DNA of 64,000 nt from Lyngbya sp. PCC 8106. Lineage in GTDB: Bacteria; Cyanobacteriota; Cyanobacteriia; Cyanobacteriales; Microcoleaceae. Made by a program: the position numbers and the translations under genes. Of this stretch, positions 43,112-52,416 are shown piece after piece; position 1 is the stretch's first letter; the number at the start of each line of letters is the position of its first letter. Location: positions 1-64,000 of the forward strand of contig NZ_AAVU01000020.1 of NCBI RefSeq assembly GCF_000169095.1, written 5' to 3'. The notes beneath the pieces are model-generated. The model searched no databases, had not been told where the DNA came from, and saw only the letters and a program-made list of their open reading frames with translations.

Positions 43112-43552
43112 ATGGTTAATTTACTGAAAAAATCTCTTCGCTTGGTTAATGTTTGTGTCTTAGCTATTTCATTGATGGTATTATGTTTCCCGACTGTAGC
43201 AATGGCAGATGCAGAGAATTTTACTCAGGCAGTAGAAAAAAGTGTTATGGTGCATGACGGAGTATTGCACGTCAACAAACAGGGTAGTGTGAAACAAACA
43301 GAGATAATTCGTTCTGCAATTGTTTCATTGCCCGAGGGTGAAACGGGAACGGTAACGAGTATTATAATTACTGGTCCTGATGGGCAAAGAGAATTCGGCT
43401 GTCAAAATCTTAAAGTCCAGAAGGGTACTGATTTAATTAAAGAATGTGGTGGATCGGCTGTTTTACAAGAAGGTCTAACAATATATCAAGCCGAAGGACG
43501 TGATTTTAGTCCCAATCCTAACGCTCCATTTAGTGTTGATTTAATCTTTTAA
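43112..43552 (+). CDS. Secreted hypothetical protein
   Basis: 146 residues from the Met at 43112, which follows AAGGATAATC. A signal peptide of about 34 residues (VNVCVLAISLMVLCFPTVAMA) is cleaved before DAENFTQAV. The mature domain of about 110 residues is Val/Gly-rich, with two cysteines (FGCQNLK, KECGGS) that could form a disulfide. No family recognised. It stands first in a run of co-directional genes ending with patatin, which suggests an envelope-associated function. Confidence 0.6.
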   Translation: MVNLLKKSLRLVNVCVLAISLMVLCFPTVAMADAENFTQAVEKSVMVHDGVLHVNKQGSVKQTEIIRSAIVSLPEGETGTVTSIIITGPDGQREFGCQNLKVQKGTDLIKECGGSAVLQEGLTIYQAEGRDFSPNPNAPFSVDLIF

Positions 43553-43683
43553 TTTTTTCCTAAAAAGCACCTCATTTTGATTCCAGTTACGAGAGGGCGA
43601 GATATTTAATTCAATCCCCCAACCCCTCTCAGTACGAAAAATAATATCATTTTTCAAAAGTTGACAAAACAACTTAAAAATCC

Positions 43684-44556
43684 ATGAGAAACTTTCAACC
43701 CCGCCCGAGTGGTAAAATATTTACTCTTAACTTAGCGGTGATCGCCATCTGCTTCTTAATTGGTTTAGCTGGATTTGGTTATATTCTAGCGACATTACCG
43801 GGAATTGGGGAGCCTTCAACAAATCTGCCTCAAACTTGTATTACTGGCGGCTGGAAACTGGCATTAATTATCACCCACGTTTTTACTTTTGCCCTCATCC
43901 CTCTGGCGATGAAAATTTTTTATGAAAGTTTAAAAAGATTGGAATGGCCATCAAGAAGCATCTTTGCATCTCAGCTTGGTCTAGCATTTATTATGGTAGC
44001 GATCGCCTCAGAAATTGGTTGGCACGTTACCCAATGCTGGTATTATCAAAACGATTTTACAATGCTGAATTTCATGTTTTACTTTTTCTTGATTTCAGCA
44101 TTTGCATTGTGGTCGGATGGTTTAGTCAAGCAGACCACTACTCTTTCTAATTTAATCAACGTTGTTTTTGCGATCAGTTTGTTAGGTGTTTCTATTTTGT
44201 ATCATTTGGGTTCCGAAGCCAGCAACGATCAATTTAAAATTCCCATTTATATTTTACTAACGCTGATTTTTGCTGTCTTGACATATCGAGGCTATAAATT
44301 CCTTCAAGATTGGAAAATTCTTCTGGTTCCGTTTTTTTCCGTTGGAGTTAACTTAACATTTTTCTTTCTCCTAAACAAGTATGGAGGCAATCCTGATACT
44401 GACCCGCAAATGGCTTTCAATGCTTTATTTCATATCCTCCATGATTTGGGTGGGACCGAAGCGGGAGTCGCTATTTTTACTTGGCTAGTTTACAGCAAAG
44501 GCCTTGAGAAATCCAGCCCTAGCAAACAACAAATATTAGTACCTCAAAATTCGTAA
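43684..44556 (+). CDS. Polytopic membrane protein, about seven helices, with conserved His
   Basis: 290 residues with seven or so hydrophobic helices. Histidines and acidic residues sit at helix ends: EIGWHVTQCWYY, SILYHLGSE and HILHDLGGTEAGV. This His/Asp pattern is reminiscent of membrane hydrolases of the ceramidase/PAQR (CREST) type, but I cannot confirm it. It precedes another membrane protein after 3 bp and an alpha/beta hydrolase, so a lipid-related role is a reasonable guess. Confidence 0.6.
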   Translation: MRNFQPRPSGKIFTLNLAVIAICFLIGLAGFGYILATLPGIGEPSTNLPQTCITGGWKLALIITHVFTFALIPLAMKIFYESLKRLEWPSRSIFASQLGLAFIMVAIASEIGWHVTQCWYYQNDFTMLNFMFYFFLISAFALWSDGLVKQTTTLSNLINVVFAISLLGVSILYHLGSEASNDQFKIPIYILLTLIFAVLTYRGYKFLQDWKILLVPFFSVGVNLTFFFLLNKYGGNPDTDPQMAFNALFHILHDLGGTEAGVAIFTWLVYSKGLEKSSPSKQQILVPQNS

Positions 44557-44559
44557 ATT

Positions 44560-45276
44560 ATGGTGAGCTTGAGAGTTGAATTATTAACGATGAATAACAT
44601 TTTACTCATCATTAATCCCCTCGGACATCTAAGTATCGCTCTAATGGAATGGATATTACTAGATTGGGGAATTCGTCTGCGGCGGCAATCATCTGTTGTA
44701 GCGATAACTGTGTTGTCTTTATTACTAGCCAGCACTAGCTATGATAACTTGATTCTGGCAATGGGAAACCTTATTGGTGCAGGAGATTTGTTAAAAAGTA
44801 TCAGTATGATTCGCTTTCTCTTGCACTACTTAATTATGCCGTTTTTAATCGTAATTGGTGTTGAATTAGCTCACCGTGCTGGCGCAGCTTGGGCGACTAA
44901 AATAGTACGAGTTTTATCGTGGGTAATTGCATTCGCACTGGCTGGAGTAGATGTCATCACTAACTATATGAAACTCCAATTAGAGCCAACCTTTTTTGCC
45001 GGAATTTTGCGTTATACCCCGATTAATCCGAGTAGTCCACCAATCATTACCATTGTCGTTAGTTTGTTCATGGTACTAATTGGTATTGGCATCTGGGTTA
45101 GACTGAAATGGTCGTGGTTATTTGTAGGAGCATTAATTGCCTTAATTGGCAATGCTCTGCCTTCATCCCTTGTAGGTACTCTTCCCGCTAGCGCATCTGA
45201 ATTAATCATGGCTTTCAGTTTGCTATTAACGGAGCAGCAAGTACAGGTTCTCTACAATCAACCTGCTCAAACATAA
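44560..45276 (+). CDS. Integral membrane protein
   Basis: 238 residues from 44560, or 228 from the Met at 44590 (MNNILLIINPLGHLSIALME). Six or seven hydrophobic helices are visible, and the sequence GVELAHRAGAAWATKIVRVL separates two of them. It starts 3 bp after the previous gene and ends 18 bp before the hydrolase gene, so the three are one operon. I see no transporter or enzyme motif. Function unknown. Confidence 0.6.
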   Translation: MVSLRVELLTMNNILLIINPLGHLSIALMEWILLDWGIRLRRQSSVVAITVLSLLLASTSYDNLILAMGNLIGAGDLLKSISMIRFLLHYLIMPFLIVIGVELAHRAGAAWATKIVRVLSWVIAFALAGVDVITNYMKLQLEPTFFAGILRYTPINPSSPPIITIVVSLFMVLIGIGIWVRLKWSWLFVGALIALIGNALPSSLVGTLPASASELIMAFSLLLTEQQVQVLYNQPAQT

Positions 45277-45294
45277 ACACAAAAGGATAGAATT

Positions 45295-46677
45295 ATGGCA
45301 GATCATAAAACTTCAGACGCTGCTTTCGAGTGGCAGCATATTATCCCAAAAGACGGCTACACAATATACCAATCGGGCAGTCACGAGTTAGGGAATTTTA
45401 TCCAAATTTTTGCTCCTAATATTCCCTACCGTGATGCCGAAGGAAAACTGAAGTTAATTGCTTACTTACACGGCTTTGCCTTGTGTTTGCCAAAATTTTA
45501 TCAAGAGCATTTAGAATTTTTGGCTAAACAAGGGTATTACGTGGTTTTTCCGGACTTTCAAAAAAGCCAATATCCAGACGAGCTAACAAATAAAATCAGG
45601 GAAGAAAAAGCTCCTTTATCCCTTTGGTTTAACATTTTGACTGATGTAATTTCAAAATGGAACAAATTCAAGATAGAGGAGACTTTACCGCAATATCGCC
45701 GAAATAAAATTGGTCCGATTGTCCGTAAGCTGGTCAAACCGACTCCATTCAAGTACCTTCGCCTTTCCTTAGCCTTAGTCGTGTTAATTTTGGTGATTAG
45801 ATTGTTAAATCGCCGCTATGGAAAGCATCTTACTCAGCTTATTTCAACCGTTGGCTTTAGTCTGGCACATAGTCCAGTAGAATGGATTAAACAAGCGATC
45901 TATATTACCGATAAAGGTTGGAAAAAGTTATCCGAAAATAATCTCACTATCGCTCCGTCCGAGTTTGATTTCTATGTATTCGGTCATTCTTTGGGAGGAT
46001 TATTAGCATTGAGTTGGCCTATCTATCTTGAGGAAAATCAACAAAAGTTTTTACCCAAACAAATTATTACTGCCGATCCTGCGCCCAGTACCGATATGGG
46101 CATTCCTCTAACAGTGATCTGGATTTTAAAACTGTTCCAAGTGCCGTTTGCAGCAAATCCGATCAGCATCGCTAAAATTGGAAATAAGTTGAGTGATATT
46201 CCTGTTGGGATTTTGCATGGATCTGATGACAAAATTGTTAAGCCACAATTTTGGGTTAACAAAGCATTTTGGCAACAAAAATCTAATTTTGACTGCATCG
46301 CGAGTCAAGAGAAGAAAATTTACTTTTCCCTTTCCAACAAAAAGTACAATCCCCCCTTAATTGCCTTTCATAACCAAGCCGTAACCGACACCACTTATTT
46401 TAATGATGCGTTGTTTGCCAAGTTGGGTGGGGTGAAAAAACAGCCAAATCTTTATAACTTCCAATATATTTGGCTCGGTCTCGATCTAGTGGTGAAGAAC
46501 CAAGCTGACGTTAATCAGTTACTCGATAAATTTAATCAGCCGGGAAGTTTGATCAAAGTTACAGATACTTTGCCAGAAAAACCGATGAATTTCACCAAAA
46601 TCGCGATCGCATTGTTGGTTGGGCTGAGTTTATTGGGTTTAGGATACTGGTTCGGGCAATATTACACACCTATGTAA
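45295..46677 (+). CDS. Alpha/beta hydrolase with membrane segments
   Basis: 460 residues. The nucleophile elbow GHSLGG near 229-234 gives Ser231, preceded by the LIAYLHGFALCLPKFYQEHL oxyanion region. A central hydrophobic helix (LSLALVVLILVIRLLN) at about 157-175 and a C-terminal helix (IALLVGLSLLGLGYWFG) anchor it to a membrane. Probable acyl-ester or lipase-like hydrolase; the catalytic Asp/His likely lie in HGSDDKIV near 305 and AFHNQAV near 357. It belongs to the same operon as the two membrane proteins. Confidence 0.75.
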   Translation: MADHKTSDAAFEWQHIIPKDGYTIYQSGSHELGNFIQIFAPNIPYRDAEGKLKLIAYLHGFALCLPKFYQEHLEFLAKQGYYVVFPDFQKSQYPDELTNKIREEKAPLSLWFNILTDVISKWNKFKIEETLPQYRRNKIGPIVRKLVKPTPFKYLRLSLALVVLILVIRLLNRRYGKHLTQLISTVGFSLAHSPVEWIKQAIYITDKGWKKLSENNLTIAPSEFDFYVFGHSLGGLLALSWPIYLEENQQKFLPKQIITADPAPSTDMGIPLTVIWILKLFQVPFAANPISIAKIGNKLSDIPVGILHGSDDKIVKPQFWVNKAFWQQKSNFDCIASQEKKIYFSLSNKKYNPPLIAFHNQAVTDTTYFNDALFAKLGGVKKQPNLYNFQYIWLGLDLVVKNQADVNQLLDKFNQPGSLIKVTDTLPEKPMNFTKIAIALLVGLSLLGLGYWFGQYYTPM

Positions 46678-46843
46678 TGCTAACCCCTTCTCTTAACTCT
46701 AAAAATTCAAGTCTTCACCTGGGCGATCACCTTAAAGAAGATGTAAAAAAGAAATATGACAACTCAGATTTCGTTCTTCAATAAAATTCTAACCTCAAGT
46801 TAGGCACAGTTCAATTAACAATTAACCTATCGGGGAGTATACC

Positions 46844-47974
46844 ATGACTTTCAAAATTATCAGCTTAGATGGCGGCGGCATTCGTGGAGTTTTATCTGCC
46901 ACAATTCTACGGGCAGTACAGACGACACTAACAGAAAAAAAGGGACATAAATTACATGAATATTTTGACTTGGCTTCTGGCACCTCCACTGGCTCAATTC
47001 TGGCTGCGGGAATTGCCTGTCAGATGGACACCGATAAGATGATTAATCTTTACAAGGATGAAGGAAAAAATATCTTCCTAGACTCTGTACGTCAGCAGCG
47101 ACAATGGCGGATAGTAAGTCAAGCGGTGGGAAGTCATGTGTTTTATCCACACGAACAGGGAGAGCGGGGTTTAGCTAAAGTTTTGGAGAACCAGTTAGAA
47201 CACCCAGAATTGGGTAAAAATGTGAAAATTGGTCAGATTACTAAACCTCATATTTTGATTCCTGCTTATGACGTTTATTCGCGAAACACAACCTGGTTTA
47301 ATAATAGCGATCCTACTGCATGGTACTCCAACCTTGAACTCTGGAAAATCTGCACGGCTTCAGCCTCAGCACCCACGTTTTTCCCCCCTTATGAACTTCC
47401 CTATAATGCGGATCAAAGTTTGCCCCATATTGATGGTGGAGTATCAGCTAATAACCCCGCGTTAATGGCGATCACCCAGGCATTGTATATTGAAAAAAAG
47501 AACGGATTAAACTTAAGCGATATTGCTGTCCTTTCCATTGGAACTGGCAATACAACTAAGGCTTTCAAATATGAAGACATCAAAGGATGGGGACAACTGG
47601 GCTGGGCTAGGCATCTGCCGGATATGTTTATGAATCCTGCTGCCCAAATTTCTGAAGCTATCTGTTGCCAAATCCTGGAAAGTGCAGAGGGGCATTATTT
47701 ACGTTTAGATTTCGATTTAAACGAGCGATTTAAAGGAGAACGACAGCCCAGTCGTCTGCGTCAAACCTTGGCTAAGTTAGAGGAACCCTATAACAAATAT
47801 ATTGCCGAGCATAAAAAGCAGGAGAAAAAAGTCAACGAAGACATCGATAATCCTGACAGTTGTCCTGAACTGATAGAGGCGGCTGAATGCTATCTTGAAT
47901 GCGGCAAAGTCTATTATAAGAATCAATGGGTTTCAGTTCAAGAGGCAATTGAACAGTTTATCGAATCGAATTAA
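46844..47974 (+). CDS. Patatin-like phospholipase
   Basis: 376 residues. The catalytic dyad is clear: oxyanion loop DGGGIRG at residues 9-15, nucleophile Ser48 in GTSTGS and the Asp in IDGGVSANNP near 197. It probably hydrolyses acyl esters of membrane lipids. No cyclic-nucleotide synthase gene is nearby, so it is not an obvious CBASS effector. It follows the hydrolase operon on the same strand after 165 bp and may be expressed separately. The ATG is preceded by GGGGAG. Confidence 0.9.
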   Translation: MTFKIISLDGGGIRGVLSATILRAVQTTLTEKKGHKLHEYFDLASGTSTGSILAAGIACQMDTDKMINLYKDEGKNIFLDSVRQQRQWRIVSQAVGSHVFYPHEQGERGLAKVLENQLEHPELGKNVKIGQITKPHILIPAYDVYSRNTTWFNNSDPTAWYSNLELWKICTASASAPTFFPPYELPYNADQSLPHIDGGVSANNPALMAITQALYIEKKNGLNLSDIAVLSIGTGNTTKAFKYEDIKGWGQLGWARHLPDMFMNPAAQISEAICCQILESAEGHYLRLDFDLNERFKGERQPSRLRQTLAKLEEPYNKYIAEHKKQEKKVNEDIDNPDSCPELIEAAECYLECGKVYYKNQWVSVQEAIEQFIESN

Positions 47975-48378
47975 GCATTAAGATATCGGAAAAGAAGACG
48001 ATTGTTAACGGTGAGCATTGCCCATCAATCAATAAGTAGCAGGTCGGCTTGCCCACCGTAACTAAAACCTTGATAAAATATCGAAGTATAGCCCTTAAAA
48101 GTCAAATCATAACAAAAAGGAGGTGATATTTATGTGTAGACCATTGCGGCGAATCATATTCTGTTTTTAGTCTTTGACCCGTCCGATTTAATAACAGTAA
48201 TTAATTCCGAGGGTGACTTACAGAATTAGAATAGGTATTTTCAACCCTGATAATTGAGAGAAGATCCATCGAACAATCAGAGGGATAAAAAACCTATCTT
48301 TCGTCCAAATAACAAAAGATTCGATTTTAAGTTCGCTTTACTTGTTTGCAGTACATACTATACTTCCAAAAGGTGAAA
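47975..48378. other. Intergenic region with a tiny ORF behind a perfect ribosome-binding site
   Basis: No ordinary gene. The only clear signal is AAGGAGGTG at 48118-48126 in front of a 12-codon ORF at 48132. The part between 48171 and 48378 probably holds the promoter for the peptide/ABC/methyltransferase genes. Confidence 0.5.
48132..48170 (+). CDS. 12-aa ORF MCRPLRRIIFCF behind a perfect Shine-Dalgarno
   Basis: AAGGAGGTG, a full complement of the 16S rRNA tail, lies five bases before the ATG. The 12 codons contain two Cys and three Arg and end in TAG. A tiny ORF with such a strong ribosome-binding site upstream of a gene cluster fits a regulatory leader peptide, for example attenuation by Cys or Arg supply. 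It could also be a toxin-like or antisense-masked peptide. Unproven. Confidence 0.4.
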   Translation: MCRPLRRIIFCF

Positions 48379-48540
48379 ATGATGAACGCTAAAGAAATAG
48401 CAACTACCACTCCCCAACTCCAAGCAGCCGCCGATTTTTTATCAATCCTTGAAACAAAACAGGCAGATAATTTATTCACATTGTTTCCCAAATATGGCTT
48501 GTATAATTCCCTTTTTCATATCAAGGGATTCCGGGTTTAG
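48379..48540 (+). CDS. 53-aa peptide, possible secreted-peptide precursor
   Basis: From ATG at 48379, behind AAAGGTGAAA. The first part is helical and polar (MNAKEIATTTPQLQAAADFL), and the second is aromatic and Gly-containing (FTLFPKYGLYNSLFHIKGF). It ends 144 bp before an exporter-type ABC gene, and a methyltransferase follows. A leader plus aromatic core in front of an exporter and a modifying enzyme is how ribosomally made modified peptides are arranged. The match is only contextual. Confidence 0.5.
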   Translation: MMNAKEIATTTPQLQAAADFLSILETKQADNLFTLFPKYGLYNSLFHIKGFRV

Positions 48541-48683
48541 AGTTTTTTAAGCTTAAAATTCGGCAGCGGATCTATGAACTTTTTCAATGGGTTGAGTAGC
48601 AGCCAACCGACCAAAAAGCTATCCAGATTAGATCCGCGAAAATCACAATCGAAAACCACCATAATTTTTCCTATTAACCCGTC

Positions 48684-50450
48684 ATGCAGCAGCTTATTTG
48701 GTTTATCAAAACAATCAGTAAATACATTGGCTCCTACCGATGGCAATTTATTTTAATGTTTTGCTGTTTAATTTTTGATGCCGCCTTTGATTCGGTATTG
48801 CGAGTTAGTTTAAAATTTATTGTCGATGCAGCAATTATTCCTCAAAACTACAAACTTTTAATTTTTATCATCTCGCTGTTCGGCATTGGTGCTATTTTCT
48901 ACATTGCTATTGGTTTACTCGGAACCCTCTTAGGAGCGCGTTTAGGTATTGTTATTATCAACAATATTCGTAGCTCGTTATTCGATCATCTTCAAAGCCT
49001 GTCGATGGAGTTTTTTGGGCGACGTTCAGCCGGAGATCTTGTTAAATGTTTGATTTCTGATGTTCAGAAAGTAGAAAATGGTTTGATTTCGATGGGGCTA
49101 ACCGTTGTTGTTTTAGAAATTAGTAATATCCTGTTTGCTTCGATTTTTCTTTTCTTGCTCAACTGGCAATTAGCTATTTTTACTTGTATTGGTTTAACTA
49201 TCTGTATCATTGCCCCGGCTCCCCTTGCCCAGATTGCCACTTCCAAAGGCTATTATTTACTAGAAAAGGAAGGAGAACTTGCCAATATTGTTGAAGAAAA
49301 TCTTCTCTCCCAATCTGTTGTAAAATTATTTGGCATGGAACGTCGAGCTTCCCAGGATTTTTCGGATCGTTTGGATGACTTGAAACAGGTTTATATTGGG
49401 GCAGTATTTATATCCTACTTGGTCCAAAGAATTCCTATCACTCTTTTTGTTCTTACCCAACTTGCAATTTTAAGTATCGGTGCAGTGATGACCTTCAACG
49501 ATTCCATGACAGTTGGAACCCTGGTTTCTTATCAGGTTTTGTTGTTGGGGTTAAATCTGAATATTCTTGCCTTTACAGGATCGCTTCCGATTGTTATTGA
49601 TGGCGTAGCTGCCTTACGACGCATCAGCGAGATTTTCTCAGAAATTCCAACAGTTCGAGATACACAAGATGCTGTTACCTTACCGCATTTTTCCGAAGAA
49701 ATTTATTTGGAGAATGTCACCTTTAATTATTCTGCCGAAAGAGTCGGGGTGAAAAATCTATCGCTGAAAATTCGTCAGGGCGAGTATGTGATGTTTGTCG
49801 GACAGAGTGGGGCTGGCAAAAGTACAATTGTTAACTTACTAACCCGCTTTTACGACCCCGATAAAGGACGCATTTTGTTGGATGGAATTGATTTGTGCCA
49901 TGCTACAGTGCGTTCCCTTCGCTCTCAAATTGGATTAGTTTCTCAGGAGGTGATTCTGTTTAATACGACTATACGAGAAAATATTCGCATGGGATATTTA
50001 GAAGCTAGTAATGAACAGGTGGAAGCCGCAGCCAAAGCCGCAGAAATTCACGATTTTATCTTAACTTTACCCCAAGGTTACGATACCCCGGTTGGCGACA
50101 GAGGCGGACAATTATCGGGAGGACAACGGCAAAGAATCGCCCTCGCCAGAGCGTTGGTGAGAGATCCCGCTATTCTCATTCTTGACGAAGCCACGTCCGC
50201 CCTCGATCTGGCGACAGAAGCGGGGATTCTCGCCACCCTTGATCGCATCGCCAAACAACGCACCGTAATTGTGATTACCCATCGTATTACTCAAGCGTTG
50301 CGTGCCGATAAAATCTTTGTCCTCGAAAACGGACAGATTGTTGCATCGGGTCGCCATACCGACTTGGTGAAAGAAAAGGGACTCTATGCAACACTTTGGC
50401 AACAGGGTCATCAAGGCAGCAACAACTTGCCAGAACTTGCTCTTTCTTAG
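48684..50450 (+). CDS. ABC exporter, fused permease-ATPase
   Basis: 588 residues. Six membrane helices (residues 1-310) precede an ATPase with Walker A GQSGAGKST near 373-381, signature LSGGQ near 478 and Walker B ILILDEATSALD near 500. Half-size exporters of this type work as homodimers and export peptides, lipids or drugs. There is no N-terminal C39 peptidase. The last 150 residues are duplicated in the fragment at 51608. It lies between the small peptide gene and the methyltransferase. Confidence 0.93.
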   Translation: MQQLIWFIKTISKYIGSYRWQFILMFCCLIFDAAFDSVLRVSLKFIVDAAIIPQNYKLLIFIISLFGIGAIFYIAIGLLGTLLGARLGIVIINNIRSSLFDHLQSLSMEFFGRRSAGDLVKCLISDVQKVENGLISMGLTVVVLEISNILFASIFLFLLNWQLAIFTCIGLTICIIAPAPLAQIATSKGYYLLEKEGELANIVEENLLSQSVVKLFGMERRASQDFSDRLDDLKQVYIGAVFISYLVQRIPITLFVLTQLAILSIGAVMTFNDSMTVGTLVSYQVLLLGLNLNILAFTGSLPIVIDGVAALRRISEIFSEIPTVRDTQDAVTLPHFSEEIYLENVTFNYSAERVGVKNLSLKIRQGEYVMFVGQSGAGKSTIVNLLTRFYDPDKGRILLDGIDLCHATVRSLRSQIGLVSQEVILFNTTIRENIRMGYLEASNEQVEAAAKAAEIHDFILTLPQGYDTPVGDRGGQLSGGQRQRIALARALVRDPAILILDEATSALDLATEAGILATLDRIAKQRTVIVITHRITQALRADKIFVLENGQIVASGRHTDLVKEKGLYATLWQQGHQGSNNLPELALS

Positions 50451-50503
50451 TTGCAAATTTGACATTTACTTAAAGTTTACTTGAAATTTTGGAGTTGAAT
50501 ACA

Positions 50504-51379
50504 ATGACAAATACAAATGGCGATCGCAAATGGTTAATTCCTTCCACTCATCCCCTTACTGCCGAGTCTCCAGACCTAGAAAAAGCAGTTTGGGATGAAA
50601 TTCACCAAGACTATGAAAAAAGTGCATTCAGTCTGACTCCCAGTCTCAAAATCTGCGAAATGTTAGTCTGTCCCTCCCATCAATCTCCGAGCTTTAATAT
50701 TCCCAATTCTCCAGAAGTCAAAGTTTTAATTCCCGGTTGTGGTTCGGAAATTTATCTTCAGAAAACCTTGTTAGAGGCTTGTCCACAAATTGGACAAATT
50801 TACTGCACAGACTTTTCCCAGGTGGGAATTGAAAAAGCACTTGAAAAATGGAAACAAGCTGAGGGTGAGTCCAGACTGAACGATCAACAAATTGTTTTCG
50901 AGATGGTTGATTCCACTGAATTTACCGAAAAAAAACCAGAATTAGCAGAAAAGTTTGATTATGTCTTGATCGTTAATTCTGTGGTGTCTGGTGACGATGA
51001 AATTAATCGTAAAATGATTTACGAATTCTCCAAGGTTCTTAAACCCGGAGGCAAAATTTACGGATTTTTCCAAAGTACGCTGTGTTATGTAGAAATTTGC
51101 TATCTCAGCCGACAACACGCCCACTGTATGACGGAAGGTTTTGTTGACGTTGCTCACAATAAAGTTTGGGATGCCGAGTGGCAAAATGCACAGATTTATT
51201 ATACTCCTCTGCGGTTGAATCGCATTTTTAAAGAAGCAGGCATGAAGCGACTCAGCATGGAGATTGATTTCTTAGATTCCGAACCTTTTGCTGAAATGTT
51301 TCAACAGATGATCGGACATGATGATCCTGATATTTACTGTTGGCAACTTCTCGTTAGGTATGAGAAAGAAAAGGTCTAA
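50504..51379 (+). CDS. SAM-dependent methyltransferase
   Basis: 291 residues from ATG 50504, behind GGAG. Class I motifs are visible: VKVLIPGCGSEIYLQKTLLE (motif I, SAM binding), YCTDFSQVGIEKAL (acidic motif II), EKFDYVLIVNSVVSGDDEI and LKPGGKIYGFFQS (motif post I-III). It starts 54 bp after the ABC gene on the same strand. The substrate is unknown; a modification of the exported molecule is the likely idea. Confidence 0.82.
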   Translation: MTNTNGDRKWLIPSTHPLTAESPDLEKAVWDEIHQDYEKSAFSLTPSLKICEMLVCPSHQSPSFNIPNSPEVKVLIPGCGSEIYLQKTLLEACPQIGQIYCTDFSQVGIEKALEKWKQAEGESRLNDQQIVFEMVDSTEFTEKKPELAEKFDYVLIVNSVVSGDDEINRKMIYEFSKVLKPGGKIYGFFQSTLCYVEICYLSRQHAHCMTEGFVDVAHNKVWDAEWQNAQIYYTPLRLNRIFKEAGMKRLSMEIDFLDSEPFAEMFQQMIGHDDPDIYCWQLLVRYEKEKV

Positions 51380-51607
51380 AAAGCCTTTACAGTTTTTAAA
51401 AAGGTTAAATAACGGCATAAAACCCAATATCTAGCGATTTTCAGGGGTCTAAAATGCCGTTAATAACTCCTTTTTACTGTTACTCCCCTTTCCTTTTAGT
51501 CCTTGAAGGAAAGGGGTTAGAAGTGAGGACGATATTGCTAGTTAAGTTTTTAAATTTATTTCCAGGATTTAAGTCAATCCGGATACGATCCCTCTTTCTT
51601 ATATCAT

Positions 51608-52063
51608 CCTATTAATCCTGCGCTTGAGGAAGTCGAAATTGCCACTAAAAATGCAGAAATTCACGAATTTATCCTCACTTTACCCCAAGGTTATGATACT
51701 CCGGTTGGTGATAGAGGCGGACAACTATCGGGAGGACAACGCCAAAGAATCGCCCTCGCCAGAGCATTAGTCAGAAATCCTGCTATTTTGATATTAGATG
51801 AAGCGACATCCGCCCTTGACTTAGTAACCGAAGCGGGTATCCTAGCAACGATTGACCACCTTGCCAAAGAACGCACTATTATTATGATTACCCATCGCAT
51901 TACTCAAGCGTTGCGTGCGGATAAAATCTTTGTGTTAGAAAACGGCACGATTGTTGCTAGCGGTAATCATACAGAATTGTTGAAAAAAGAAGGAGTTTAT
52001 GCCACGCTTTGGCAGCAAATGAATACAGGAAATTCCAATAGTATAGAAATTACAAGTGTTTAA
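51608..52063 (+). pseudogene. C-terminal fragment of a second ABC exporter
   Basis: The frame is open from about 51554 and becomes clearly homologous from NPALEEVEIATKNAEIHEF on. It contains LSGGQ, ARALVRNPAILILDEATSA and ITHRITQALRADKIF and ends with its own tail. It lacks the permease and Walker A. The fragment is about 80 percent identical by eye to the exporter at 48684, so an ancestral tandem duplication was partly deleted. It cannot function alone. Confidence 0.85.
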
Positions 52064-52233
52064 TGACTCACAACTAAGTAACTCGCCCAGTTAGTCAAAT
52101 AGCAGCTTCATCACCGTTTGACCTTCGTAAATAGGGGTAAAACTAGCGAAGATACTGTTGGCGAAAGTAATCTAAGCGTATTTCAAAGTGAAGTATAAAA
52201 AGGAATTTTAGCAAAAAGATGGCAAGTGGTTAA

Positions 52234-52284
52234 CCAAGTAATACATGGTTAACTCATGTTAAACTTATTCCATGTATTACTTGG
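52234..52284. promoter_or_regulatory. Perfect 15-bp inverted repeat before a truncated ORF
   Basis: CCAAGTAATACATGG at 52234-52248 and its exact reverse complement at 52270-52284, with inner GTTAAC-like halves. It ends 8 bp before the ATG at 52293. A palindrome of this size at a start codon is a probable operator or plasmid-control site. Confidence 0.7.
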
Positions 52285-52292
52285 AAGAAAAG

Positions 52293-52406
52293 ATGAAACG
52301 CAAACGAGATCTTCAAGGAAAGTTTTCCCTTAAAGATGATGATTATCGTCTTGTCCGCTCTGTGAGGGGTAAAGACAAGATACGCGCAAAATTTATCACG
52401 ATGTAA
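52293..52406 (+). pseudogene. 5' end of a small DNA-binding-type gene cut by Tn3 element 2
   Basis: The ORF starts MKRKRDLQGKFSLKDDDYRL and reads VRSVR, then enters the transposon end at 52366. This start is typical of short cyanobacterial plasmid or phage proteins that begin with a basic segment followed by a ribbon-helix-helix or HTH unit. The rest is missing. The reading frame at the other side of the transposon (56266) may or may not be its tail. Confidence 0.6.
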
Positions 52407-52416
52407 AGTTGTGTAA
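52366..52416 (+). repeat. Left terminal inverted repeat of Tn3 element 2
   Basis: 51 bp, 49 identical to the reverse complement of 56215-56265. Confidence 0.9.

Noticed and set aside
46844..47974. Patatin as a CBASS effector
   Set aside because: No CD-NTase, Cap2/Cap3 or other signalling partner is adjacent; the neighbours are membrane and hydrolase genes.
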